A stretch of DNA of 64,000 nucleotides from Halobacteriovorax marinus. GTDB taxonomy: Bacteria; Bdellovibrionota; Bacteriovoracia; Bacteriovoracales; Bacteriovoracaceae. Where the stretch lies: NCBI GenBank assembly GCA_002163155.1, contig MAAO01000006.1:372001-436000 (forward strand), written 5' to 3'. The position numbers and the translations under genes were made by a program. Shown piece after piece: positions 1 through 8,364 of this stretch. Under the pieces are notes generated by a model, which worked only from the letters and a program-made list of their open reading frames with translations, searched no databases and was not told the origin of the DNA. The stretch's first letter is position 1. Each line of letters begins with the position of its first letter.

Positions 1-1728
1 AATGAGCAAATGAGCGCTATTCAAAAAGAACTTGGGCAAAAAGAAGATGGTAAGTCTGACATCAATGAGATGGAAGAGAAACTTGCTAAGAAAGTTATGC
101 CTGATGATGCTAAAGACAAAACTCTCAAAGAAATTAAGAAGCTTAAATCAATGTCTCCAATGTCTGCAGAAGCTGCAGTCGTAAGGAACTACATTGATTG
201 GATGACTAATCTTCCTTGGGGAGAGTATTCAACAGATGATAATTCTGTAAGTAAAGCTTGGGAAGTTCTTGATGAACACCACTATGGTATGAAAGATGTA
301 AAAGAAAGAATAGTTGAATATCTTTCGGTTAGGTCTCTTGTTAAAGATGAAGGAAAGGGAACAATTCTTTGTCTTGCAGGTCCTCCAGGTGTTGGTAAAA
401 CTTCAATTGCTAAATCTTTGGCAGAATCACTTGATAGAAAGTTTGTAAGAATTTCTTTAGGTGGTGTTAGAGATGAATCAGAAATTCGTGGACATAGAAG
501 AACCTATGTTGGAGCGATGCCAGGTAAGATTATTTCTGCTCTTAAGAAAGCTGGAACTAGTAATCCAGTGATCCTTTTAGATGAAATTGATAAAATGAGT
601 TCTGATATGAGAGGAGATCCAGCTGCAGCGATGCTTGAAGTTTTGGATCCTGAACAAAATAAGAACTTTGCAGATCATTATATTGAGTGTGAGTACGATC
701 TTTCTAAAGTTATGTTTATTATGACTGCAAATGATCTAGGTCAAATTCCAGGACCTCTAAGAGATAGAATGGAAATCATTCATGTCTCTGGATATACTCC
801 ACAAGAAAAGCTTCAAATTGGTAAGAGATACCTTTTCAAGAAAGCTATCAAGAATAATGGACTAGCAAATTATGAAGTAAACATGAGCGATAATGCAGTT
901 ATTGAAATTGTTCGTGGATACACCAGAGAAGCAGGTGTTAGAGAGTTTGAAAGACTTTTAAATACTGTTTGTAGAAAAATTGCCACTGATGTTGTTGCTA
1001 AGGAACATAAAGAAGGGAAGAAGTTCTCAGTAAGTCCTAAGCAATTATCTAAATACCTTGGACCTAAGAGATTTGATCGTACGTCGATTGAAGATGAACC
1101 ACAAGTTGGTTTAGTTAACGGCTTGGCATGGACTTCTGTTGGTGGAGAGATGTTAAATATTGAAGTTGTAACTCTTCCTGGTAAAGGCGTAGTTAAGGTC
1201 ACAGGTAAACTAGGTGAAGTTATGCAAGAGTCTGCTCAAGCTGCACTTAGTTATGTTAGATCAATTAGTGGAAGGCTAGGAATAGATGCTACGTGGTATG
1301 AGAAAAATGATATTCATATTCATGTACCTGAAGGGGCGACTCCAAAAGATGGTCCTTCTGCCGGTGTGACTATGGTTACGGCACTAACTTCAGCGATTAC
1401 AGGAATTCCTGTTCTACAAGATGTTGCGATGACTGGAGAAGTCACAATTAGAGGACGTGTTCTTCCAATTGGCGGACTTAAAGAAAAGTTATTAGCGGCA
1501 AAGCAAGCTGGAATTGTAACAGTTATCATTCCTATAAAGAATGAAAAGGATCTTCCAGATATTCCTGCGGAAGTGAAAAGTGGTTTAACTATTATTCCAT
1601 GTTTTCATGTTGATAATGTGCTCAAAAATGCTCTTCAGTTACAAAATCCTGAACAGTTTATGCAGCATGTAGCAACACCGCTTAAAGTTATCGATTCAGA
1701 AGTTGCAACGATGGAAGTTGCGAATTAG
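1..1728 (+). CDS. lon: ATP-dependent protease Lon, C-terminal part (5' end outside window)
   Basis: ATP-dependent serine protease that unfolds and degrades damaged and regulatory proteins in the cytoplasm. The frame is open from base 1 (Asn-Glu-Gln before the first Met at 10), so this is a fragment; roughly the first 240 residues of a normal Lon (about 780-800) lie upstream. Counting from the Met at 10, the Walker A motif GPPGVGKT is at 124-131, Walker B ILLDEID at about 187-193, and the Lon protease domain carries the catalytic Ser in PKDGPSAG (S449) and Lys in GLKEKLLAA (K492). Their spacing of 43 matches E. coli S679/K722. A strong hairpin terminator follows. Identity is certain; only the N-terminal substrate-binding domain is unseen. 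Confidence 0.97.
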   Translation, partial: NEQMSAIQKELGQKEDGKSDINEMEEKLAKKVMPDDAKDKTLKEIKKLKSMSPMSAEAAVVRNYIDWMTNLPWGEYSTDDNSVSKAWEVLDEHHYGMKDVKERIVEYLSVRSLVKDEGKGTILCLAGPPGVGKTSIAKSLAESLDRKFVRISLGGVRDESEIRGHRRTYVGAMPGKIISALKKAGTSNPVILLDEIDKMSSDMRGDPAAAMLEVLDPEQNKNFADHYIECEYDLSKVMFIMTANDLGQIPGPLRDRMEIIHVSGYTPQEKLQIGKRYLFKKAIKNNGLANYEVNMSDNAVIEIVRGYTREAGVREFERLLNTVCRKIATDVVAKEHKEGKKFSVSPKQLSKYLGPKRFDRTSIEDEPQVGLVNGLAWTSVGGEMLNIEVVTLPGKGVVKVTGKLGEVMQESAQAALSYVRSISGRLGIDATWYEKNDIHIHVPEGATPKDGPSAGVTMVTALTSAITGIPVLQDVAMTGEVTIRGRVLPIGGLKEKLLAAKQAGIVTVIIPIKNEKDLPDIPAEVKSGLTIIPCFHVDNVLKNALQLQNPEQFMQHVATPLKVIDSEVATMEVAN

Positions 1729-1773
1729 TTTGGCATAAAAATTATATATTTTTTGCTTGATGGTATTGGGGTG

Positions 1774-1805
1774 AAAAGGGAGACTTAGTCTCCCTTTTCT
1801 ATTTT
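1774..1805 (+). terminator. Rho-independent terminator after lon
   Basis: Perfect 11-bp stem AAAAGGGAGAC / GTCTCCCTTTT with a TTA loop (arms 1774-1784 and 1788-1798), followed by CTATTTT. It separates lon from the glyoxalase-family gene. Confidence 0.85.
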
Positions 1806-1817
1806 GGAGAACTATAC

Positions 1818-2237
1818 ATGAAATTCCTACACTCAATGATCAGAGTTAAAGATCTTGAAAAATCCCTAGAATTCTATGTTGGTAAGTTAGGTCTAAAAGA
1901 AATGAGAAGAAGTGAATATCCTCAGGGGAAATTTACACTTATATATTTGGCGACCGGACCTGGTGAAAGCGAAATAGAACTTACTTACAATTGGGATCAA
2001 AAAGAAAAATATTCAAACGGTAAGAACTTTGGTCACTTCGCATTTGCTGTGGATGACATAAATGACTTCTGTGCTCAGCTTTTAAAAAACGATGTCGTTA
2101 TACTAAGACCGCCAAGGGATGGCTATATGGCCTTTATAAAATGCCCTGATGGCATTTCAATAGAGCTCCTACAAAGTGGTGGGGCAATAACTCCAGTTGA
2201 ACCTTTCATTTCCATGGAAAATACAGGTGACTGGTAA
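1818..2237 (+). CDS. gloA: Glyoxalase I / VOC-family protein (lactoylglutathione lyase-like)
   Basis: A 139-residue single vicinal-oxygen-chelate protein. It shows the glyoxalase I pattern: N-terminal HSMIRVKDLEKSLEFY, then FGHFAFAVDD and a C-terminal GISIELLQ. The four expected metal ligands are visible as H5, E54, H73 and E116. Glyoxalase I isomerises the hemithioacetal of methylglyoxal and glutathione to S-lactoylglutathione in the cytoplasm. Start ATG at 1818 is preceded by GGAG at 1806-1809. Length fits bacterial GloA (about 130-140). The MBL-fold hydrolase at 37177 could supply the second step, but it is far away and unlinked. A different VOC substrate cannot be excluded by eye. Confidence 0.8.
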   Translation: MKFLHSMIRVKDLEKSLEFYVGKLGLKEMRRSEYPQGKFTLIYLATGPGESEIELTYNWDQKEKYSNGKNFGHFAFAVDDINDFCAQLLKNDVVILRPPRDGYMAFIKCPDGISIELLQSGGAITPVEPFISMENTGDW

Positions 2238-2275
2238 ATAGATGAACTTGAGTTAAAAAAAAAAGAAAAAATTAA

Positions 2276-2304
2276 TTGACAAAAAAAATCATGAACTATA
2301 TTCT
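2276..2304 (+). promoter_or_regulatory. Sigma-70-type promoter of tRNA-Val
   Basis: TTGACA (2276-2281), a 17-bp A-rich spacer, then TATTCT (2299-2304) followed by a GC-rich discriminator AGGCCT. The tRNA begins 27 bases downstream of the -10 element. Consensus -35 and ideal spacing make this one of the clearest promoters in the window. Confidence 0.75.
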
Positions 2305-2330
2305 AGGCCTCCAAACAGCAAAACAGATCT

Positions 2331-2405
2331 GGGCGTGTAGCTCAGTGGGAGAGCGCTGCCCTTACAAGGCAGATGTCGCAGGTTCAATCCCTGCCACGCC
2401 CACCA
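2331..2405 (+). tRNA. tRNA-Val (anticodon UAC)
   Basis: Folds as a full 75-nt cloverleaf with encoded CCA. Acceptor GGGCGTG/CACGCCC, D stem GCTC/GAGC, anticodon stem CTGCC/GGCAG with loop CTTACAA (anticodon TAC), T stem GCAGG/CCTGC with loop TTCAATC. It has its own promoter and terminator and so is a monocistronic tRNA unit. Confidence 0.97.
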
Positions 2406-2417
2406 GATTTTTTATAT

Positions 2418-2450
2418 AAAAGCCCTTCTTTCGAGAAGGGCTTTTTTTTT
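2418..2450 (+). terminator. Rho-independent terminator after tRNA-Val
   Basis: Stem AAAAGCCCTTCT / AGAAGGGCTTTT (2418-2429 and 2434-2445) with a stable TTCG tetraloop and a run of nine T. About 200 bases of AT-rich sequence with no gene follow before cheA. Confidence 0.93.
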
Positions 2451-2653
2451 GTCTTTTTTGTTTCTCAAGTTTTCTTTAAGTTTACATTCAGGATAATTTT
2501 CAATAACCATTGTTTTATTGACACTAACTATCTGTTTTTACAGTCATAAAAATTTAATCTTAAGACTAAATTAGTCATTAATTATTCTTGGGAAATGTCG
2601 AAAAGTAATAGAATAGAAGAACATCGATGTTCAACTGAAGTGTGAGATTGTGA

Positions 2654-4819
2654 ATGGAAGATTTTGAAAAAGAGCTAAAAGAAGATTTTCTCGAAGAGTC
2701 TCTACAATTATTAGAGGATACCGAGCAATCTTTCTTGGCGCTAGAGAACGATAAAGAAAGTTCTGAGTTATTAGATCAAATTTTTCGACTTGCCCACAAC
2801 TTAAAGGGAACTTCTAGAGCTGTTGGCTTTGGGGAAGTTGCCGAGTTTACTCATGAGATGGAAAATCTCATTCTAAAAGTAAAAACAGGAGAACTTCCTG
2901 TCTCTGATGGCATTGTTTCGTTACTACTAGAATGCAATGATCACATCACTCATATGATTCAAACATTAAAAGACGACATGGCGGAAACATTTGAAAGTGA
3001 GGCCATAGTTGTAAAAATTCAGGGAGCTCTAGGTGGAGAGTTAAATGGAGATCAGTCGACTGCTGCAGTATCTGAAAGTGTAGAAGAAGTGCAGGAGGAT
3101 GTTCCTAGTGAAGAGGTTGTAGCTGAGTCTGGTGCTTGGGAAGATGATGACCAAGAAGCTATCGATGAAGATAGTCTCGTTGCTGGATTTGAGCAGGAGA
3201 TTATTGAAGAAAAAGAAGTGGTACAAGTAGACTCACCTGAAGTTTCTTCAGCTGAGCCTGAAATTTCTGCAGCAGCTCTCGAGGCCTTAAGAGAATTAGG
3301 CGGAGATCTGGATGAGAGTGTGTTAAATGAGCTGTCAGAAGGTGTTGTTAAAGAGGCCGAGGTAGAAGAAGAACCTGAAATTTCTGCAGCAGCAGTAGAA
3401 GCTCTAAAAGAGCTTGGAACTTGTGATGAAGGCTTAATTTCAGACCTCCAAAAAAATACTAAAAAAGAAGATTTAAAGTTTAACAATGTAGAAAAAAGGA
3501 ATGAGGAAAATGTCACGCCTATTCCTGTGGTTAGAGGAGATGGGTCGCCTGTTTCTGTTACTAAGGCCGCTCCAGCTCCCGTGGCTAAGAAGGCAGCAAC
3601 TAAAAAAACGGGTGAAGATGAAAGTATAAGAGTGTCCTTGGCAAGAGTTGAAAAATTAAACAATGTGGTAGGAGAATTAGTTATTCTTCAAACAGTTTTA
3701 GATCAACAAAGATTTTCATCAGTTCAGGATGACCTTACTAATAAATCAATTTCACAATTGGGTAAGCTCTCTAAAGAAATTCAAGAAATTTCAATGTCAC
3801 TTAGAATGGTTCCTGTAAAATCAACACTACAAAAAATGAGTAGGATTGTGAGAGATACTTCGAAGGCCCTTGATAAAGATGTAAAATTAACTCTATTTGG
3901 TGAAGAAACAGAAATTGATAAAACAGTACTAGAGCATTTATCAGATCCTCTCGTACATATCGTTAGAAATGCTGTTGATCATGGTTTAGAAAACACTGTA
4001 GATAGAGTAAAGGCTGGAAAGAGTGAAGTTGGTAATGTCACAATTCGTGCTCTTCATGAAGGAAATAATCTCGTTATAGAGATTTCTGATGATGGTGGAG
4101 GTATCCCCGCTGATATCATTAGAGGTAAGGCGATAGAGAAAGGAATACTGAATCCAAATGAACAAATCTCAGATGAAGAGGTTATACAACTTATTTTCCA
4201 TCCAGGGTTTTCAACTAAAGATCAAGTTACAGAAGTTTCTGGTCGCGGAGTTGGAATGGATGTCGTGAAAACCAATATTGAAAAACTCTCTGGTGAAGTT
4301 AAAGTTAAAACAGAAAGAGGCAAGGGAAGTGTGTTTAAAGTTGTCCTTCCTCTCACTATGGCCATTATTGATGGAATGGTGATTAGAGTAGGTGGAGAAA
4401 AATTCATTATCCCTCTAAATCAGGTCCATGAATCATTAAAGCCAAATGAGGAAATTGTTCATGAAGTTACAGGTTGGGGAAAATGTTTAAACTTAAGAGG
4501 ACAAGTTCTCCCTCTATTTAACATAGGATCAACGCTGTCTGTAAAAACTGATGAAGGGGTTGAAACAGATAAAATTGCCATAATTATACAATCTACAGAA
4601 ATTCCATTTGCTATTCTTGTTGATGATATTTTACATCAACAACAAGTAGTTATTAAGAATCTGGGGAATGAAATTAAAAATACAAAAGGTTTTATGGGAA
4701 GTTCAATTTTGGGAGATGGAAAACCATCTTTTATTTTAGACTTGAATGAGCTTTATAGTGGTAAAATGAAGAAGAGTAGTTCAAATATTAAAGATAATTT
4801 AATAGGTAGGGTAGCGTAA
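2654..4819 (+). CDS. cheA: Chemotaxis histidine kinase CheA
   Basis: CheA autophosphorylates and passes phosphate to CheY/CheB receivers in complex with CheW and MCPs. The 721 residues show an N-terminal HPt (P1) domain with phospho-acceptor H48 in LAHNLKGTSR. An acidic linker of about 200 residues (105-315) follows, where a P2 domain would sit; it holds two copies of EISAAALEALRELG-like sequence (about 202 and 242). Then come the P3 dimerisation region, a P4 kinase with N box HIVRNAVDHG (about 434-445), G1 DDGGGIP (about 479) and G2 GRGVGMDVV (about 530), and a C-terminal P5 CheW-like domain. The stop overlaps the cheW start by one base (TAATG), implying translational coupling. The role is certain; the linker is atypical. 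Confidence 0.96.
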   Translation: MEDFEKELKEDFLEESLQLLEDTEQSFLALENDKESSELLDQIFRLAHNLKGTSRAVGFGEVAEFTHEMENLILKVKTGELPVSDGIVSLLLECNDHITHMIQTLKDDMAETFESEAIVVKIQGALGGELNGDQSTAAVSESVEEVQEDVPSEEVVAESGAWEDDDQEAIDEDSLVAGFEQEIIEEKEVVQVDSPEVSSAEPEISAAALEALRELGGDLDESVLNELSEGVVKEAEVEEEPEISAAAVEALKELGTCDEGLISDLQKNTKKEDLKFNNVEKRNEENVTPIPVVRGDGSPVSVTKAAPAPVAKKAATKKTGEDESIRVSLARVEKLNNVVGELVILQTVLDQQRFSSVQDDLTNKSISQLGKLSKEIQEISMSLRMVPVKSTLQKMSRIVRDTSKALDKDVKLTLFGEETEIDKTVLEHLSDPLVHIVRNAVDHGLENTVDRVKAGKSEVGNVTIRALHEGNNLVIEISDDGGGIPADIIRGKAIEKGILNPNEQISDEEVIQLIFHPGFSTKDQVTEVSGRGVGMDVVKTNIEKLSGEVKVKTERGKGSVFKVVLPLTMAIIDGMVIRVGGEKFIIPLNQVHESLKPNEEIVHEVTGWGKCLNLRGQVLPLFNIGSTLSVKTDEGVETDKIAIIIQSTEIPFAILVDDILHQQQVVIKNLGNEIKNTKGFMGSSILGDGKPSFILDLNELYSGKMKKSSSNIKDNLIGRVA

Positions 4820-5325
4820 TGACTGATGAAAATAATAATCAAAATTTAGCAATTGTAGCTGACGAAAATTCTGAATTGCAAAGATTTCTTGAATTTAGTT
4901 TAGGTGAAGAAGATTATGCCATTCCATTACTCTCTGTTCGCGAAGTGATCTCTGTTCCTGAGACGACTCCGATTCCAAAAGCGCCAAGTCACTTCTTGGG
5001 AATCATGAATTTAAGGGGACAAGTTATATCTGTAGTGGATATGAGAACAAAGTTAAAAATAAAAGCTCTAGAAAACAATTCAGAAGAAAGTGTTATTATT
5101 GTAGATATTGATGGAATGAATTTAGGAATTGTTGTGGACTCTATTAATAAGGTTTTAGCTTTTTCTTTAAATGAAATAAATGATGTTCCAGAAATTGAAA
5201 CACAAGTTAATGCTGAATATATTTATGGTGTCTATAGAAAGGAAGACTCTTTAACAGTCCTCTTGAATGTAGCAAAAGTCTTAGATATTGCTGACGTCAA
5301 TACACTCAAGAAGAAAGCAGCTTGA
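4819..5325 (+). CDS. cheW: Chemotaxis adaptor CheW
   Basis: A 168-residue CheW-domain protein that couples CheA to methyl-accepting receptors. Typical features are EFSLGEEDYAIPLLSVREVI, the PKAPSHFLGIMNLRGQVI core and NLGIVVDSINKV. Its ATG overlaps the cheA stop codon (TAATG), so the two are co-translated. A terminator 30 bases downstream closes the cheA-cheW unit, separating it from the receptor and adaptation genes that follow. Confidence 0.95.
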   Translation: MTDENNNQNLAIVADENSELQRFLEFSLGEEDYAIPLLSVREVISVPETTPIPKAPSHFLGIMNLRGQVISVVDMRTKLKIKALENNSEESVIIVDIDGMNLGIVVDSINKVLAFSLNEINDVPEIETQVNAEYIYGVYRKEDSLTVLLNVAKVLDIADVNTLKKKAA

Positions 5326-5354
5326 TAATAAATTAAATTTAAGTTTTATCTTTG

Positions 5355-5378
5355 CCACCCATTCGGGTGGTTTTTTTT
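5355..5378 (+). terminator. Rho-independent terminator after cheW
   Basis: Stem CCACCC / GGGTGG (5355-5360 and 5365-5370), loop ATTC, followed by eight T. The stretch 5379-5613 downstream contains no gene; it must hold the promoter of the next operon, but no convincing -35/-10 pair was recognised. Confidence 0.88.
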
Positions 5379-5619
5379 GTAATCTATTAAGGTGCTCTAG
5401 GCGCAGTATGAACATTACGTAGATAATCATGCACATAATATTAAAATTTATTTACATTTCCTTGTAATCCTAAAACAATTATAAGTTACTATTTTTTAAA
5501 CGAATTATTCAAACTGGAATGATGGTAAATCTTTGTAAAATTAAGTGTTTATTGAGGTAAATATTCTAAATAAAACTGAAAATAATACCGAAGGTGTAGG
5601 TATAAAAAGGAGAATGAAT

Positions 5620-6066
5620 ATGAAGAAAATCGCGTTGCTCGCAATGAGCGTATGTTCACTAACAATGACTTCTTCCATGGCGGGAGATTGTTCAAAAGCA
5701 CAAGCAAAAGAGACTGTTGATAAGATGTGCGCAATCGTTACAGCCAAAGGTAAAGCTGGTCTTGGAGAGATTGCTAAATATCGTTATTGCGGATCCAATT
5801 ATGTTTGGATTCAAGATAAAGAGATTAAGATGGTTCTACATCCAATTAAGAGAAGACTGAAAGGAAAGGATCTTACAAAGAATGAAGACGAAAATGGTAA
5901 GAAGCTCTTTGTAGCATTTGAAAAAACAGCTAGAGGAACAAGTGGTGGTTGGGTTGACTACGTTTGGGCCAAGCCTGGAGCAGAGAAAGCCACTCCAAAA
6001 ATTTCTTACGTAAAAGTATGTGATGGTGGATTAGGCTGGATCGTTGGTTCTGGTATTTGGAAGTAG
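5620..6066 (+). CDS. Secreted stand-alone Cache-domain protein
   Basis: A 148-residue exported protein. It starts with a signal peptide (MKKIALLAMSVCSLTMTSSMAG) followed by a small Cache-like sensor fold. The tail with VLHPIKRRLKGKDL, FEKTARGTSGGWVDYVW, KISYVKV and GWIVGSGIW is the classic end of the single-Cache (sCache_2) ligand-binding domain found in MCPs and histidine kinases. There is no transmembrane helix after the signal peptide and no signalling domain, so it should be free in the periplasm. ATG 5620 is preferred because GGAG at 5609-5612 is 7 nt away; the ATG at 5614 is too close and the GTG at 5545 would bury the signal peptide. Four cysteines remain in the mature part. It lies 26 bases before an MCP, suggesting a periplasmic partner for that receptor. 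Confidence 0.75.
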   Translation: MKKIALLAMSVCSLTMTSSMAGDCSKAQAKETVDKMCAIVTAKGKAGLGEIAKYRYCGSNYVWIQDKEIKMVLHPIKRRLKGKDLTKNEDENGKKLFVAFEKTARGTSGGWVDYVWAKPGAEKATPKISYVKVCDGGLGWIVGSGIWK

Positions 6067-6092
6067 ATTAATTTTTTTACAAGTAGGATAGT

Positions 6093-8342
6093 GTGAATAA
6101 AAATATTAAGCAGACTAGTTTTCAGTTTAAAATACTATTTGTCATCATTTCTGTGGCATTTGTGTGTATTACTCTTGTCGCAGGAGTGTCGTACTTTAAA
6201 TCTAGAGAGGCTCTTCAGCATCAATCAGTAAATCAGTTTTCGAGTATGGGCGAAATGATGAAAAATCGTCTTTCGGCATTTCAATCCCAAACGAGGACAT
6301 TTGCTACGAGACTTGGAAAAGATCGTTTGATTGAAGGACTATTTCTAGCTTATGAAGGAGCATTCTTCGGAGCTAGTTTATTTCCAGGTGAAGATATTAA
6401 TATTTACACTACTCACTATCAAAACTTAGAGTCTATTTATGGGAAGCGAACTGAAAAAATGGCTAAGGATTTTTCCTTAAGCGATGTTTTTCTCGTTTCC
6501 CTAGACTCTCAAGTCTTAATGACTGCAAGGCCTGATAAGAATAATTTCTTCCTTGGAAGAAACTTATTAAATGGCGTCTATAAGAAGTCTCTTTTAACTA
6601 AGTGTTTCAACTCTGCTCTCACTGATACTAAAGGGGAGTTATTCTTTAGTGGCTATGAGTATAATGAAGTTAGTAAGAAGCCAGAGGCTTATTACTGTGT
6701 AAAGCAATTTGCAGAGTTTGATCACTTATCAGAAGGCATTAAAAAGGGTGAAGACATGGGAATTGTCATCACTAGAATTAATATTGATCAATTAAATAGT
6801 ATGGTTACGCAAAGAGAGGGAATGGGAGAAACTGGTCAAGCCTATATTGTTGGTGGTGATCATCTTCTGAGGACCGATTTCTTTGTGAATAAAGAAGAAT
6901 TTAATACTATAAATTCCTTAAAAACGAAAAAGAAACTTATAACGAAATCAATTGATTTTGCTCTTGAGAAGAAATCAGGAACACATTTTATAATAGATCC
7001 AAATGGCGAAGAGGTTTTAAGTTACTATTCTCCAATTACTATGTTTGGTCATACTTGGGCCTTAGTAGCTGAAATTCAGACTACAGAAATGTTCGCACCA
7101 GTACGATCCATGATGATTTTTGTCTCCATGTTAGCCGGAGTAGCATTACTGATTATTGTATTTGCAGGAATGTTTATAACCAAGAAATTAGTTCAACCTA
7201 TTACTGATGCTAATAATATTTTAGGAAGTGTCGCTAATGAAGTGACAGATAACGCTGATAAAATGAAATCAAACTCAGAGGGACTAAGTGATGGAGCAAC
7301 TCAAATTGCTGCTGCTATTCAAGAAACTGTAACAACCTTGGATGAACTGTCTTCTATGGTAAATAAAAACCTTGAGAACGTTGAGCTTTCAAGTCAGAAA
7401 TCAGAAGAGTCAAAAGAAGTCGCCGAAAGAGGAAAAATTGCTGTTACTAGTATGATTGGAGCCATGGGAGAAATTAATACTTCGAATGGTGAAATTGTAG
7501 ATGAAATGAATAACATTAGTAATAAAATGAATGAAATTATTGATGTCATTAATGAAATTGGAACCAAAACTAATATAATCAACGATATTGTTTTTCAAAC
7601 AAAATTACTCTCATTTAACGCTTCAGTTGAAGCTGCGAGAGCAGGGGAACACGGTAAAGGTTTTGCTGTCGTTGCTGAAGAAGTCGGTTCTCTTGCAACT
7701 GCTAGTGGAAAAGCTGCTACTGAGATTAGTGAGATGCTTGATGAAAGTGTTAAAAAAGTGGAATCCATTGTATCTGACACGAAAGTTAAGATAGATACTC
7801 TATCTACAGTCGGACAGGAAAAAGTTTCAGTGGGAACAAAAACAGCTCACGAGTGTGAAGAGGTTTTAGACCAAATACTTGTTAATGTTGTAGAGGTTAA
7901 TGAAAAAGTCTCTGAAATTACAAATGCTTCAAACGAACAGGCGACTGGAATTAAAGAAGTTTCCAAGGCCATGAGTCAGTTAGACGAAATGACACATAAT
8001 ACTTCAACTATATCTGCAGAAGCACTTAACTCTTCAGAGGTCTTAAATTCTGAGGCGACTAAACTATCAGAGGTCGTTGAGAACTTAAATATCTTAGTCC
8101 GAGGTGGCGTTGCTCAAAATATGAATGACCTTCATGAGATTAAGGTAGATGTTTCTTCAAAGGTTGACCGAGACCTTGAGTCAAAGAAAAAAAAGAAGCA
8201 GAAGAAGAAGGCTACACCAACCAAAATTAAACTAGTTGATACAACTGAATCTTCCTCAGGTAAGAATGTTGCAACTAAGAAGGCTTCAGGCTCTGGAATT
8301 GTTGTTCCAAATCGTGATGATGATCGCTTTGAAGATATCTAA
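6093..8342 (+). CDS. Methyl-accepting chemotaxis protein, large periplasmic sensor
   Basis: A 749-residue chemoreceptor. TM1 is at about 13-35, then a large periplasmic double-Cache-type region (about 40-335), TM2 at about 340-365, and a cytoplasmic helical signalling domain. The conserved hairpin tip reads NDIVFQTKLLSFNASVEAAR and GKGFAVVAEEVGSLA (about residues 490-530). The segment after TM2 is short and shows no clear HAMP. The C-terminus is a basic Lys-rich tail (KKKKKQKKK) rather than a CheR/CheB-docking pentapeptide. Start is GTG at 6093; an ATG in frame is not close by. It is followed 22 bases later by the CheR fusion, so receptor and methyltransferase are probably co-expressed. Confidence 0.92.
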   Translation: MNKNIKQTSFQFKILFVIISVAFVCITLVAGVSYFKSREALQHQSVNQFSSMGEMMKNRLSAFQSQTRTFATRLGKDRLIEGLFLAYEGAFFGASLFPGEDINIYTTHYQNLESIYGKRTEKMAKDFSLSDVFLVSLDSQVLMTARPDKNNFFLGRNLLNGVYKKSLLTKCFNSALTDTKGELFFSGYEYNEVSKKPEAYYCVKQFAEFDHLSEGIKKGEDMGIVITRINIDQLNSMVTQREGMGETGQAYIVGGDHLLRTDFFVNKEEFNTINSLKTKKKLITKSIDFALEKKSGTHFIIDPNGEEVLSYYSPITMFGHTWALVAEIQTTEMFAPVRSMMIFVSMLAGVALLIIVFAGMFITKKLVQPITDANNILGSVANEVTDNADKMKSNSEGLSDGATQIAAAIQETVTTLDELSSMVNKNLENVELSSQKSEESKEVAERGKIAVTSMIGAMGEINTSNGEIVDEMNNISNKMNEIIDVINEIGTKTNIINDIVFQTKLLSFNASVEAARAGEHGKGFAVVAEEVGSLATASGKAATEISEMLDESVKKVESIVSDTKVKIDTLSTVGQEKVSVGTKTAHECEEVLDQILVNVVEVNEKVSEITNASNEQATGIKEVSKAMSQLDEMTHNTSTISAEALNSSEVLNSEATKLSEVVENLNILVRGGVAQNMNDLHEIKVDVSSKVDRDLESKKKKKQKKKATPTKIKLVDTTESSSGKNVATKKASGSGIVVPNRDDDRFEDI

Positions 8343-8364
8343 ATAATTAATAAGGAAGATTGTG

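Noticed and set aside
2518-2546. Promoter for cheA (TTGACA at 2518)
   Set aside because: The -35 is perfect but no good -10 lies at 16-18 bp; left uncalled.
3052-3663. 203-codon minus-strand frame opposite cheA
   Set aside because: Shadow of the acidic, repeat-rich CheA linker; Ser/Thr-rich composition with no SD, and cheA is certain on the other strand.
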